A DNA stretch of 45,442 nt from NCBI GenBank assembly GCA_903904605.1, contig CAIVDC010000077.1, forward strand, positions 1 through 45,442, written 5' to 3'. This document shows, in pieces, positions 26,156 through 43,114 of this stretch. The DNA comes from an uncultured Sterolibacterium sp. (GTDB taxonomy: Bacteria; Pseudomonadota; Gammaproteobacteria; Burkholderiales; Rhodocyclaceae). The position numbers and the translations under genes were made by a program. The notes below the pieces were generated by a model. The model was not told the origin of the DNA. It did not search any database and worked only from the letters and a program-made list of their open reading frames with translations. Within the stretch, counting starts at the first letter, position 1; each line of letters opens with the position of its first letter.

Positions 26156-28204
26156 GTGCTAGATATGTTGGGTTCAAGTTTTCTTTCCCTGTTGAATCTG
26201 CAGACGATACTGCTGTTCCTGGGCGGAAATTTGCTGGGAACATTTGCCGGTGCGATCCCGGGTCTGGGCGGGGCTGTTCTATTGACCGTGCTCCTGCCGT
26301 TTATCTATGGCATGGAACCGCTAAGAGCCTTGGTTCTGCTCTTGGCGGCACACACGGGAATTTATTTCAGCGCCTCTATCACGGCCATTCTGCTGAATAC
26401 GCCGGGAGCTGCGGAGTCCGCCGCGACGACCCTTGACGGCTACGCGATGAGCCAGCAGGGCAAGGGGACGAGGGCATTAGGAATCTCGGCGGCGGCGACC
26501 ACCATCGGTGGATGGGTTGGCGTCGTTGTGTTGGTCTTGATGATTCCACTGATGCAGAAGATGAGTACGTTTTTTCAACCTTCCGAATATCTATTGCTCG
26601 CAATTCTCGCAATCGTCCTGATAGGCCAATTGCGCTCGGGTTCCCTTACGAAGGGGCTGCTCTCGGGATTAGCTGGACTGCTTATTTCCTTTGTAGGCTA
26701 CGATCCTATCACCGGAGCCCTCAGGTTCAGCTTTGATTGGATATATTTGTACAACGGATTCAATGTGACTGCAGTGGCCCTGGGAATTTTCGGCCTGGGC
26801 GAAATGTTCATTCTTTACGGAAGGAATCAGGCGGTCGTCCAAAATCAGGATTTCAAGTTTTCCAGCCAGCCTGGTTTCAGAGTGATGGATGGCGTCAGAG
26901 ATGTTTTCGATCACCTCGGCTTGACCTTTCGTTCTGCGTTAATCGGCACGTTCCTGGGCTTGATTCCCGGAATTGGCGGTCTGGCTGCCAATTTCATTTC
27001 CTATGGCCATGCCGTGAAGACTTCCAAACATCCCGAGAAGTTCGGCACCGGCATTCCGGAAGGCGTAATTGCGCCTGAAGGCTCATCGATTTCCAAAGAG
27101 GCGGGAAGCTTGGTCCCGACCTGTGCCTTGGGTATCCCCAGTGGCGTGGGCATGGCGATCCTGATGAGCGCCTTCACGATCCTGGGTATTGTTCCGGGCC
27201 CCCCGATGTTGACGTCGCACGTCGATCTCATCTATGGAATGGCCTGGGTCATTGGGATCGGGAGTCTATTGGCCAGCTTGACAGGGCTTGCGATCGCTCC
27301 CCTCCTGGCACGCGTTGCCCAGGTGCGCGGACCGATACTCGTGCCATTTATTTTTACTTTTTCCTACCTGGGCGTTTATGCGGCATCGCTCAATCCCGGC
27401 GAGATCCTCTTCATGGCGGTTTTTGGAGTCCTGGGCCTGGTCGGACGGCGATACGACTATTCCCTGCCGGCAGCCTTGATCGGCTTCATCTTGGGCAAGA
27501 TAGTGGAAAAGAATCTCTATCTGGCCGTCAGTTTTCAAGACATGCACTTCTTGTACAGGCCCTTGTCGGACCTGTTGCTCCTGCTGATCCTTGCTCTTCT
27601 TGTTGGCCCTTATCTCACCAGGCGCTTCGGCAAACGGCGCAATGGGAAGATGGCCGCGATGAAGGGCGGCCAGGCACCCGTAAAAGCGCTGCGCCCGGAG
27701 TTGCTGGTCGATGTGCTTTGGGTCGTGCTGTCGATATCGTACCTTGCGATAGCGCGAAGCTATCCTCCGGACGGCCGGCTGATTCCCGATGTGGTCGGAG
27801 TTGCGACGCTCATCATTGGTCTGGTGCAACTAGCCGGCAACTTCATACCGGCTTTGAGGCCTTTCACGCACGCGCGGGAAATCCCCGAACTGGACCGGAA
27901 GGAGATGGAGAACGAGAACCCCGCGATCATTCCCAACGGGAAATCAAGCCCGGTCAAGGGCGGCGATACCGCTGAACATCGCCAGATGCGGGCGATCGGT
28001 TGGGCTTTTGGCTATGTAGCGGGAATCTATGTTCTCGGATACCTAATCGCAGTACCTGTATTTTTCCTCACTTACTTCTTGGCGACAGCTCACCGGAACT
28101 GGAAGCTGGCCGTTATTTCGGCGGCAGCCATGGGCCTGATCACTTGGGGCGTGTTCGAACAACTGCTGATGATCCATTTGCCGGGAAGCATTTTCCTCTC
28201 TTAA
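26156..28204 (+). CDS. Fused TctA-TctB tripartite tricarboxylate transporter membrane protein
   Basis: A 682-residue fusion of both TTT membrane subunits. Residues about 1-500 are TctA, with the repeat motifs AIPGLGGAV (near 38) and LIPGIGGLAANF (near 270) and GIPSGVGMAILMSAF. After a basic linker, residues about 515-682 resemble TctB, with four hydrophobic segments starting at LLVDVLWVVLSISYLAI. It starts at GTG 26156 with AGGAG eight or nine bases upstream; an ATG at 26165 is possible. With the upstream lipoprotein receptor it makes a complete transporter. Fusions of this kind are known in the family but less common than separate genes. Confidence 0.9.
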   Translation: MLDMLGSSFLSLLNLQTILLFLGGNLLGTFAGAIPGLGGAVLLTVLLPFIYGMEPLRALVLLLAAHTGIYFSASITAILLNTPGAAESAATTLDGYAMSQQGKGTRALGISAAATTIGGWVGVVVLVLMIPLMQKMSTFFQPSEYLLLAILAIVLIGQLRSGSLTKGLLSGLAGLLISFVGYDPITGALRFSFDWIYLYNGFNVTAVALGIFGLGEMFILYGRNQAVVQNQDFKFSSQPGFRVMDGVRDVFDHLGLTFRSALIGTFLGLIPGIGGLAANFISYGHAVKTSKHPEKFGTGIPEGVIAPEGSSISKEAGSLVPTCALGIPSGVGMAILMSAFTILGIVPGPPMLTSHVDLIYGMAWVIGIGSLLASLTGLAIAPLLARVAQVRGPILVPFIFTFSYLGVYAASLNPGEILFMAVFGVLGLVGRRYDYSLPAALIGFILGKIVEKNLYLAVSFQDMHFLYRPLSDLLLLLILALLVGPYLTRRFGKRRNGKMAAMKGGQAPVKALRPELLVDVLWVVLSISYLAIARSYPPDGRLIPDVVGVATLIIGLVQLAGNFIPALRPFTHAREIPELDRKEMENENPAIIPNGKSSPVKGGDTAEHRQMRAIGWAFGYVAGIYVLGYLIAVPVFFLTYFLATAHRNWKLAVISAAAMGLITWGVFEQLLMIHLPGSIFLS

Positions 28205-28451
28205 CGGAAGCGGCGCAGAAGATCGAAGAAGCGCTATCGCGGCACGATGCAGCCGTTTTCTCGGATCATTTTCACGCATGCATAGGCAACCAGGGGGATC
28301 GTAAGGCCGTCCAAGGCCATCGATCATTTCGGCGAAAGTGGCGTCGAGCCCGTAGTGTCCAACAACTCGAGAGAGGACAGAAGTGGCTCCGATTGTTTGA
28401 ACAACTTTCCCCGACTTATAAGTGGACACCGGGCGGATTGCAGAAGGTGCA

Positions 28452-28506
28452 GAGTTGTCCACGGCGTCGGTTCGTCGCAAGCGCCGACCGACGCGGTGGA
28501 CAACTC
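28452..28506. repeat. Near-perfect 20-bp inverted repeat with 15-nt spacer
   Basis: The left arm (28452-28471, beginning GAGTTGTCCAC) and right arm (28487-28506, ending GTGGACAACTC) match at 19 of 20 positions as an inverted repeat. There is no T-run, so it is not an ordinary terminator. It could be joined insertion-sequence ends, a recombination site or a protein-binding palindrome. Confidence 0.7.
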
Positions 28507-28528
28507 GGGGCGCACCCAGAACTCCATG

Positions 28529-28705
28529 TTACGCGGCCTTATTCAACGGCGGCAACGCTGCCAAGTATTTTTCAACCGGCGTGAGCCGGTTGTAAATGGC
28601 GGAATAAAAAGGAGCCAGATAGCGGCGTAAAAGCGTATCACCAGTCCTAAGCCGTTTACGCCAAATGAGTGCTGACCATTTGGATGGTAGCTCATTCAGT
28701 GACTT
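28529..28705 (-). pseudogene. Unidentified C-terminal gene fragment beside tRNA-Ser
   Basis: A 58-codon open frame on the minus strand ends at TAA 28529 without a plausible start, and its upstream side runs into the tRNA gene. The residues look coding (KWSALIWRKRLRTG, then IYNRLTPVEKYLAAL). The tail vaguely recalls the last residues of integrase-core transposases, where a TPxE motif is common, but this is not a firm match. Confidence 0.4.
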
Positions 28706-28715
28706 ACAAAGCGAT

Positions 28716-28805
<90 letters not shown>

Positions 28806-28912
28806 GGCGGCGCGGATTTTAACACCAAAGGGGACCTTGACGCCACCCGGACGGCGTCACCCTCGGCAACGTGGCACAATGCCGTGCACCCAACTTGAGA
28901 GGGCCCGCCGCA

Positions 28913-32864
<3,952 letters not shown>

Positions 32865-32872
<8 letters not shown>

Positions 32873-33494
32873 CGATGATATCCGCCCCCTTGGGCGGCAC
32901 GAAGCGAAACAAGTCCGGAGCAAGGCGCGGATTGCGTTCGAAGCGGGAAAAGCGGAGCGTGGTGGTCTGGCCGAAGTTGTCGCGCACCTCCATGACCCGC
33001 GGCAGATCGTCGCGGAAGCCCAGGCGCACGCCCAGGAAGCTGCTCTCCTGCGCCTTCGGCTTTGCCTCGACCCATTCCAGGCCGTCATCGCTGCCGGCAT
33101 CGGTGAGCACGAAATTCTTTTCCATGGCATTGTCGCCGGCGAGCAAAGCGGCGGGACTGGAGCCCAGCGCCTGGCCGAGTTTCCTGACCGTGACCTGGTT
33201 GAGATCCGGGTCGTAGATCCAGAGCTTTTCGCCGTCGCCGACGATGAGTTGGGCGTACGGCGTTTCGTAACTCCAGCGGAACCTGCCCGGCCGGGAGAAG
33301 ACGAAAGCACCCTGCGACAGTTGCGGCTTGCGGCCGGACTTGCTCGCCACCGCCTGAGAAAAATTGGCGCGGGCGCTGCGGGTGTTTTCGACAAAGGCCT
33401 TGAGTTGGTCGGTGCCGGAAGCCAGGGCGGCAAGGGAAAGAAGAGCGCTGCAGAGCGGGCCGAGGGCGCGAAGAATAGTCCGACGAAGACGCAT
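32865..33494 (-). CDS. lolA: Outer-membrane lipoprotein carrier protein LolA
   Basis: A 209-residue periplasmic chaperone that carries lipoproteins from LolCDE to LolB. The signal peptide ends near AALASG. The open-barrel family patterns are visible: ARANFSQAV, GAFVFSRPGRFRWSYETPY and LWIYDPDLNQVTVRKL. I chose ATG 33494 (MRLRRTIL) over an in-frame TTG five codons upstream. It is the first gene of the lolA-rarA-serS series and follows ftsK on the same strand after 88 bp that contain a hairpin. Confidence 0.92.
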
Positions 33495-33521
33495 GTGATC
33501 CCGTTTCAAGCTGATGGTAGA

Positions 33522-33537
33522 TCGGGCTTCAGCCCGA
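33522..33537 (-). terminator. Hairpin between ftsK and lolA
   Basis: TCGGGCT, loop TC, AGCCCGA makes a perfect seven-pair stem 46 bases after the ftsK stop. No T-run follows on the minus strand, so termination would be partial or Rho-aided. Confidence 0.4.
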
Positions 33538-33582
33538 GATGGCCCGACAGGGACTTACCGCCGTCGCAGGCCGGACGACAGT

Positions 33583-37024
<3,442 letters not shown>

Positions 37025-37034
37025 GAACAAGGCC

Positions 37035-37601
37035 ATGGGCAAGTCGCGCTCATTACCCGCTGCGGGTAAGAGGCCGCTGCCCGAAGACATCGCGCTGTTC
37101 CGCAAGGCGGTTGCCGATGCCGTGCCGCTCGTTTCCGACAAGGTTCACCACGAGCCGCCGCCGCCGCTGCCGATTCCGCGTCAACTGCAGCAGGACGAGG
37201 CCGCCGCGCTCGCCGACAGCCTGGCGCCGGCGCCGCTCGAGACGCTGCTGGAAGGCGGCGACGAACTGTCTTACCTGAAACCGGGATTGCCGCGCACCGT
37301 GCTGCGCGATCTGCGCCGCGGCCGCTGGGTGACCCAGGAGCAGCTCGACCTGCACGGCTTGAACCGCGACGAAGCGCGCGCAATGCTCGGGCAGTTCCTG
37401 GCGGAAAGCCTGGCGAACGGCCACCGCTGCTTGCGCATCATCCACGGCAAGGGTCTGCGCTCTCCGGGCCGTGAGCCGGTGCTGAAGGAATTGGCGCGAA
37501 ACTGGCTGGCCAACCGGCCGGAAGTCCTGGCCTATTGCCAGGCGCTGGGCGCCGATGGCGGAGGAGGCGCCGTGATCGTCCTGTTGAAAGCGGCGCGCTA
37601 G
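37035..37601 (+). CDS. Smr domain-containing protein
   Basis: A 188-residue protein with a C-terminal Smr (small MutS-related) domain. LDLHGLNRDEARAML and RCLRIIHGKGLRSPG are the conserved signatures of the nuclease-like fold, and the C-terminus AVIVLLK closes it. The first 90 residues are Pro/Ala-rich and charged. Smr proteins have been linked to nicking of branched DNA and, more recently, to mRNA cleavage during ribosome rescue; which applies here is unknown. It starts at ATG 37035 after AGGAACAAGG, 10 bp past trxB. Confidence 0.88.
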   Translation: MGKSRSLPAAGKRPLPEDIALFRKAVADAVPLVSDKVHHEPPPPLPIPRQLQQDEAAALADSLAPAPLETLLEGGDELSYLKPGLPRTVLRDLRRGRWVTQEQLDLHGLNRDEARAMLGQFLAESLANGHRCLRIIHGKGLRSPGREPVLKELARNWLANRPEVLAYCQALGADGGGGAVIVLLKAAR

Positions 37602-37620
37602 GTCGGCATCCATGCCGACC
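37601..37620. terminator. Palindrome between the convergent smr and glnB genes
   Basis: GGTCGGCAT, CC, ATGCCGACC is a perfect nine-pair inverted repeat that begins on the last base of the smr stop codon and ends 16 bp before the glnB stop. It can work in both directions. No T-run is present. Confidence 0.5.
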
Positions 37621-37636
37621 TGTCCGGCGGGGACCT

Positions 37637-39643
<2,007 letters not shown>

Positions 39644-39674
39644 CTATACAACACGCAACAGACTGTCCGTCGCC

Positions 39675-40817
39675 ATGGAAACCCGTATTCTCGACGCTCT
39701 CTCCGAAGTGCCGCCCGGGCAATGGGACGCGCTCGCCGGCAGCCAGCCTTTCCTGCGCCATGCCTTCCTCTCGGCCATGAGCGAGAGCGGCTCCGCCTGT
39801 CCGAAAACCGGCTGGCATCCGCGTCACCTGACGCTTTGGCAAGGCGATAGCCTGGTCGGCGCCATGCCGCTGTATGCCAAGGACCATTCCTACGGCGAAT
39901 TCGTCTTCGACTGGTCCTGGGCCGAGGCCTATCAGCGCCATGGCCTCGCCTACTATCCGAAACTGCTCGCCAACGTGCCGTTCACGCCGGTCCCCGGCCA
40001 CCGCCTGCTTGCCCGCGACGAGGCGGACCGCAGACTGCTGCTGCAGGCTGCCCTCGCCTACGCCCGGGACAGCGGCATGTCCTCGCTGCACATCCTGTTC
40101 CCCACGCCGGAAGACGCGCTGTTGATGAGGGAAGCCGGGATGATGATCAGGAAAGGCGTGCAGTTTCACTGGAGCAACTGCGGTTTCGGCGATTTCGAGG
40201 ATTATCTCGCCGCCCTGACCCGCGACAAACGCAAGAAGATCCGCCAGGAGAGACGCCGCGTCGCGCTCGCCGGAGTGCGCCTGAGACGTCTGACCGGCAG
40301 CGAGATCGACGACGAGCACTGGGCCTTCTTTCACCGCTGCTATCGGCTCACCTATGAAATACGCGGCCGGCAGCCCTATCTCAAGCCGGATTTCTTCCGC
40401 CGGATCGGCAAGGCAATGCCGGACAACATCCTGCTGGTCATCGCCGAAAGACAGGGCGCGCCGATTGCCGCCGCCTTGAATCTGTGCGACGGTGAGCGCC
40501 TCTACGGCCGCTACTGGGGCTCGGTCGAGGAGGTGCCTTGTCTCCATTTCGAGGCCTGCTACTACCAGGCGATCGAATTTTGCATAGAGCGGAAGATCGC
40601 GGTATTCGAAGGCGGCGCCCAGGGCGAACACAAGATGGCCCGGGGCCTGATGCCGGTTGAAACGCTCTCCGCCCACTGGCTCGCCCACCCGGAATTCGCC
40701 TCGGCCGTGGAACGTTTCCTCGCCCAGGAAGCCCAGGGCATAAGCCAGTATGTCGACGAACTGGGCGAGCGCAACCCTTTCAAGCTCCAGCCTCCGGAGC
40801 AAGGCACAGGCGCTTGA
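39675..40817 (+). CDS. FemAB-like / GNAT-fold acyltransferase (PF04339 type)
   Basis: A 380-residue protein of the family once called DUF482, related to FemAB peptidyltransferases and GNAT acyltransferases. Recognisable blocks are QPFLRHAFLSAMSESGS, YGEFVFDWSWAEAY, KRKKIRQERRRVA and VFEGGAQGEHKMARGLMPV. The real acyl donor and acceptor are unknown. It starts at ATG 39675, 41 bp from the divergent nadE start. Products of this family are cytoplasmic, with no signal peptide here. Confidence 0.88.
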   Translation: METRILDALSEVPPGQWDALAGSQPFLRHAFLSAMSESGSACPKTGWHPRHLTLWQGDSLVGAMPLYAKDHSYGEFVFDWSWAEAYQRHGLAYYPKLLANVPFTPVPGHRLLARDEADRRLLLQAALAYARDSGMSSLHILFPTPEDALLMREAGMMIRKGVQFHWSNCGFGDFEDYLAALTRDKRKKIRQERRRVALAGVRLRRLTGSEIDDEHWAFFHRCYRLTYEIRGRQPYLKPDFFRRIGKAMPDNILLVIAERQGAPIAAALNLCDGERLYGRYWGSVEEVPCLHFEACYYQAIEFCIERKIAVFEGGAQGEHKMARGLMPVETLSAHWLAHPEFASAVERFLAQEAQGISQYVDELGERNPFKLQPPEQGTGA

Positions 40818-40881
40818 TCGCGATGCGCGGATTGCCGGAAGAACGAGGCCCGGAGCAGCGCGCAGGCCCACGGCACGGCAC

Positions 40882-40897
40882 TGTAAATCTGCTTACA
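40882..40897. promoter_or_regulatory. Inverted repeat TGTAA-N6-TTACA
   Basis: TGTAAATCTGCTTACA lies 75 bp before the small ORF at 40973 and after the FemAB-like stop. An AT-rich dyad in GC-rich DNA suggests an operator, possibly for an OmpR-type regulator, but no specific one is claimed. Confidence 0.35.
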
Positions 40898-40972
40898 ATT
40901 TCGCGATCGGCCGTCACATTTCCGCACGGGGTTGCGCCTACACTGGCCTGGAAAATTTTGAGGAGCCACAAA

Positions 40973-41185
40973 ATGGATACTAGGCGGCCCGCCTTGCGGG
41001 AAGTTCTCTACCCTCGAAGCTTCAAGGCGCATCCGAAGCGCAGCGAGGTGACCAGAACCATCGTGCAGTTCGATGGCGACGAGTTTCAACGAGCCGAAGA
41101 CGGATTGGTCGGCGGGCGCACGGCTGACGGTGCTGCCGCGCAGTCCGCTGCTTCCCGCCCAGGCCTTGCCGGCGGTGCGCCCTGA
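40973..41185 (+). CDS. Small hypothetical protein, 70 residues
   Basis: It starts at ATG 40973 with a strong GAGGAG seven bases upstream. The product is basic at the N-terminus (MDTRRPALREVLYPRSFK), contains RTIVQFDGDEF, and ends in a low-complexity Gly/Ala tail. I recognise no family. The ribosome site and a dyad upstream argue it is expressed. It converges on the ygiD-type gene, whose stop is 67 bp away. Confidence 0.5.
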   Translation: MDTRRPALREVLYPRSFKAHPKRSEVTRTIVQFDGDEFQRAEDGLVGGRTADGAAAQSAASRPGLAGGAP

Positions 41186-41252
41186 TCCTGGCCGCAATGG
41201 CTGCCTTTCGGCGCGCCCGGCCCTGCGGAAATTGAAGCGGAACCGCTGAAGA

Positions 41253-42062
41253 TCAGCCGGCTTGCGCCGGGAGGAATGCGAACATGTCCATCGCCAGCAC
41301 GCGGTATTGATAGCTCGCGTGCCAACGCTGGGCGCGCGCTCCATCGCCTGCCGCGCCCAGCGCCACGAACAGCGGCGAGAGGTGCTCTTCGCTGGGATGG
41401 TTGCGTGCGGCGAACGGCGCCTGCGCGCGGTATTCGAGCAGCGATTCTCGCTGCCCTGTCCGAAGCCTGAGGTCCATCCACTCGGCAAAGCTGCTCACCC
41501 ATGACGGGACCGCCGCATCGATGGGACCGCCGCTGAACTCCTGCAGGTTGTGCGTGAGCGAACCGGAGCCAATGATCAGAACACCCTCCTCGCGCAGTAT
41601 TCCCAGCGCACGACCCATCCGCTCGTGCTCGGCCGGCGAAGCGCCGTGCGGCAGCGAAACCTGCGTGGTGGGAATGTCGGCTTCGGGGTAGATGAGGCTG
41701 AGCGGCACCCAGGCGCCGTGATCCAGACCGCGGCTGGCGCTGCGCTTCACGGCAAAACCTGCCGCCTCGAGCAGACCCGCCGCCCGGGAGGCGACTTCGG
41801 GGGCGCCCGGCGCGGGATACTGCAGTGCGTACAGCGCCGCGGGAAAGCCGCCAAAGTCGTGGATGGTTTCGGGATGCGCCGCCAGGCTGACGACCACGCC
41901 TGCCAGCGATTCCCAATGGGCGGAAACCACGATGATCGCCCGCGGTCGGGGCAGCCTCTTGCCCAGTTCAAGCAGAAAGCGGTGCGCCGGGCTGTCCTCG
42001 ATCGCCAGCATCGGCGACCCGTGGGAAATGAACAGGCTTGGCAGGCTGGCCGTAACATTCAT
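41253..42062 (-). CDS. ygiD: 4,5-DOPA dioxygenase extradiol / LigB-type (YgiD)
   Basis: A 269-residue class III extradiol ring-cleavage dioxygenase of the YgiD type. Metal-site residues are visible in ISHGSPM (His14), VSAHWES (near His49), SRGLDHGAWVPL (His) and ARNHPSEEHLSPL. GSGSLTHNL is also typical. The family opens catecholic rings such as L-DOPA, but its physiological substrate in bacteria is uncertain. It starts at ATG 42062 and is followed by the convergent small ORF. The neighbours offer no pathway. Confidence 0.92.
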   Translation of the reverse strand: MNVTASLPSLFISHGSPMLAIEDSPAHRFLLELGKRLPRPRAIIVVSAHWESLAGVVVSLAAHPETIHDFGGFPAALYALQYPAPGAPEVASRAAGLLEAAGFAVKRSASRGLDHGAWVPLSLIYPEADIPTTQVSLPHGASPAEHERMGRALGILREEGVLIIGSGSLTHNLQEFSGGPIDAAVPSWVSSFAEWMDLRLRTGQRESLLEYRAQAPFAARNHPSEEHLSPLFVALGAAGDGARAQRWHASYQYRVLAMDMFAFLPAQAG

Positions 42063-42141
42063 GTGTTGCCTCCCGGGAGCGGCTCAAAGCGGATGCCGTA
42101 TTTGACCACAACCCGGTGGCGACACCGATCGCCACGAAGGT

Positions 42142-42519
42142 CTATCGCGGCTGGTCGCTGTAGGCGGGGGGCGTCGCCGGTACCGCTTGCCATCCGCTCG
42201 GGCACGAGGTCACATAAGGGTAGTAGGCATTGGCGGCGGCACAGAAATACCAGGACTGCGGCGCCGGGGACGCCATCACCGGGGCGGCATAGACCGGAAC
42301 ATAGTTGGGCGCATAGACCGGTGCCGGTTGCACGTAGTAGGGCCGGGTCAGGTCGTAAGCGATGGCGCCGCCGATCAGTGCCGGAACTATCCAGGCGCCT
42401 CCCCAACCCCACCCACCGCGATGCTCGCCGCCCCACCCGCCGCCACCCCGGCCACTATCTGCGTAAGCCGGTGAGGCGGATAAGATCGCGAGAAACAAAA
42501 TCAACAAAGTCTTTTTCAT
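42142..42519 (-). CDS. Short exported Gly/Trp- and Pro/Tyr-rich protein
   Basis: A 125-residue product with a clear signal peptide (MKKTLLILFLAILSASPAYA). A Gly/Trp-rich stretch (GRGGGGWGGEHRGGWGWGG) follows, then a hydrophobic segment, a Pro/Tyr/Val-rich stretch, and a Cys-containing C-terminus (WYFCAAANAYYPYVTSCPSG). This C-terminal pattern is common in small envelope proteins of beta- and gammaproteobacteria. Function is unknown. ATG 42519 has GGGAG eight bases upstream. Confidence 0.82.
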   Translation of the reverse strand: MKKTLLILFLAILSASPAYADSGRGGGGWGGEHRGGWGWGGAWIVPALIGGAIAYDLTRPYYVQPAPVYAPNYVPVYAAPVMASPAPQSWYFCAAANAYYPYVTSCPSGWQAVPATPPAYSDQPR

Positions 42520-42637
42520 GGCAGGACTCCCGGTGGTTTCTGGTATTTGCCTCAATTGAAACAGACGCCGGTATCGGCCATATGTCAGAACGAGTTTTTG
42601 TCGTAACAAGGTGTTTCCACCTCGCGCGGGCACGCCA

Positions 42638-43021
42638 TCATCGATCCTCCCCTTCCCCGCCCGGCCTTCCATTGGAAGCCTGCCGGGCCGCCAGGAAGCA
42701 GCCGAGAGCGGCTCCGATGCTCAGCAAGGCCAGCAGGCAGGCGAAACGTTTTCCCTGCCACAGGCTGTCGAACCAGCGATCGATTTCGTCCGCCAGGAGT
42801 GCGGACTTGCCGCCGATACGGGCCAGATCGTTCTGATAGCGCCGCGAATCCTCCGCCCTGACCGGATACTCCTGCCCATCCACGAACACGTAGCTGATGA
42901 CATCGCTGGTGTCCTCCGTTGCCGTCAGATAGAGATAGACGGCGCAGGACAAGCCCGCGAGCAGGATGATGCTGCCGATCAGATAGAGCCGGATTTGGCT
43001 TGTCGTGTAATTCCTGTTCAT
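42638..43021 (-). CDS. Small membrane protein, hypothetical
   Basis: A 127-residue protein with two hydrophobic helices (about 11-32 and 92-111) and a polar, probably periplasmic, loop of 60 residues between them (YVFVDGQEYPVRAEDSRRYQ). I do not recognise it. It starts at ATG 43021 and lies between the metallophosphoesterase and the short exported protein on the same strand. Confidence 0.65.
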   Translation of the reverse strand: MNRNYTTSQIRLYLIGSIILLAGLSCAVYLYLTATEDTSDVISYVFVDGQEYPVRAEDSRRYQNDLARIGGKSALLADEIDRWFDSLWQGKRFACLLALLSIGAALGCFLAARQASNGRPGGEGEDR

Positions 43022-43114
43022 GTCTGCGCTTTTGACCGAATGCTGCGGAAAGATCGCGTGGCCCGCCAGGCGTTAAATCAGTCCGGCAGCCTGGCAGCAT
43101 CGGTATTGTAGCGA

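Larger units (their letters stand above)
28205..28715. other. Decayed region between the transporter gene and tRNA-Ser
   Basis: No intact gene is seen. On the minus strand, protein-like runs occur in two frames (VVGHYGLDATFAEMIDGL and ALDGLTIPLVAYACVKMIREN), which suggests a frameshifted gene end around 28240-28400 that I cannot name. A strong 20-bp inverted repeat and another minus-strand fragment follow. Position against the 3' end of a tRNA gene fits the worn edge of an inserted segment. Confidence 0.5.

Noticed and set aside
21641..28471. Similarity of GAGCTGTCCACGGCGT (21643 region) to the left arm of the inverted repeat at 28452
   Set aside because: The match is about 15 bases and does not extend, so it may be chance; not strong enough to claim a shared element.
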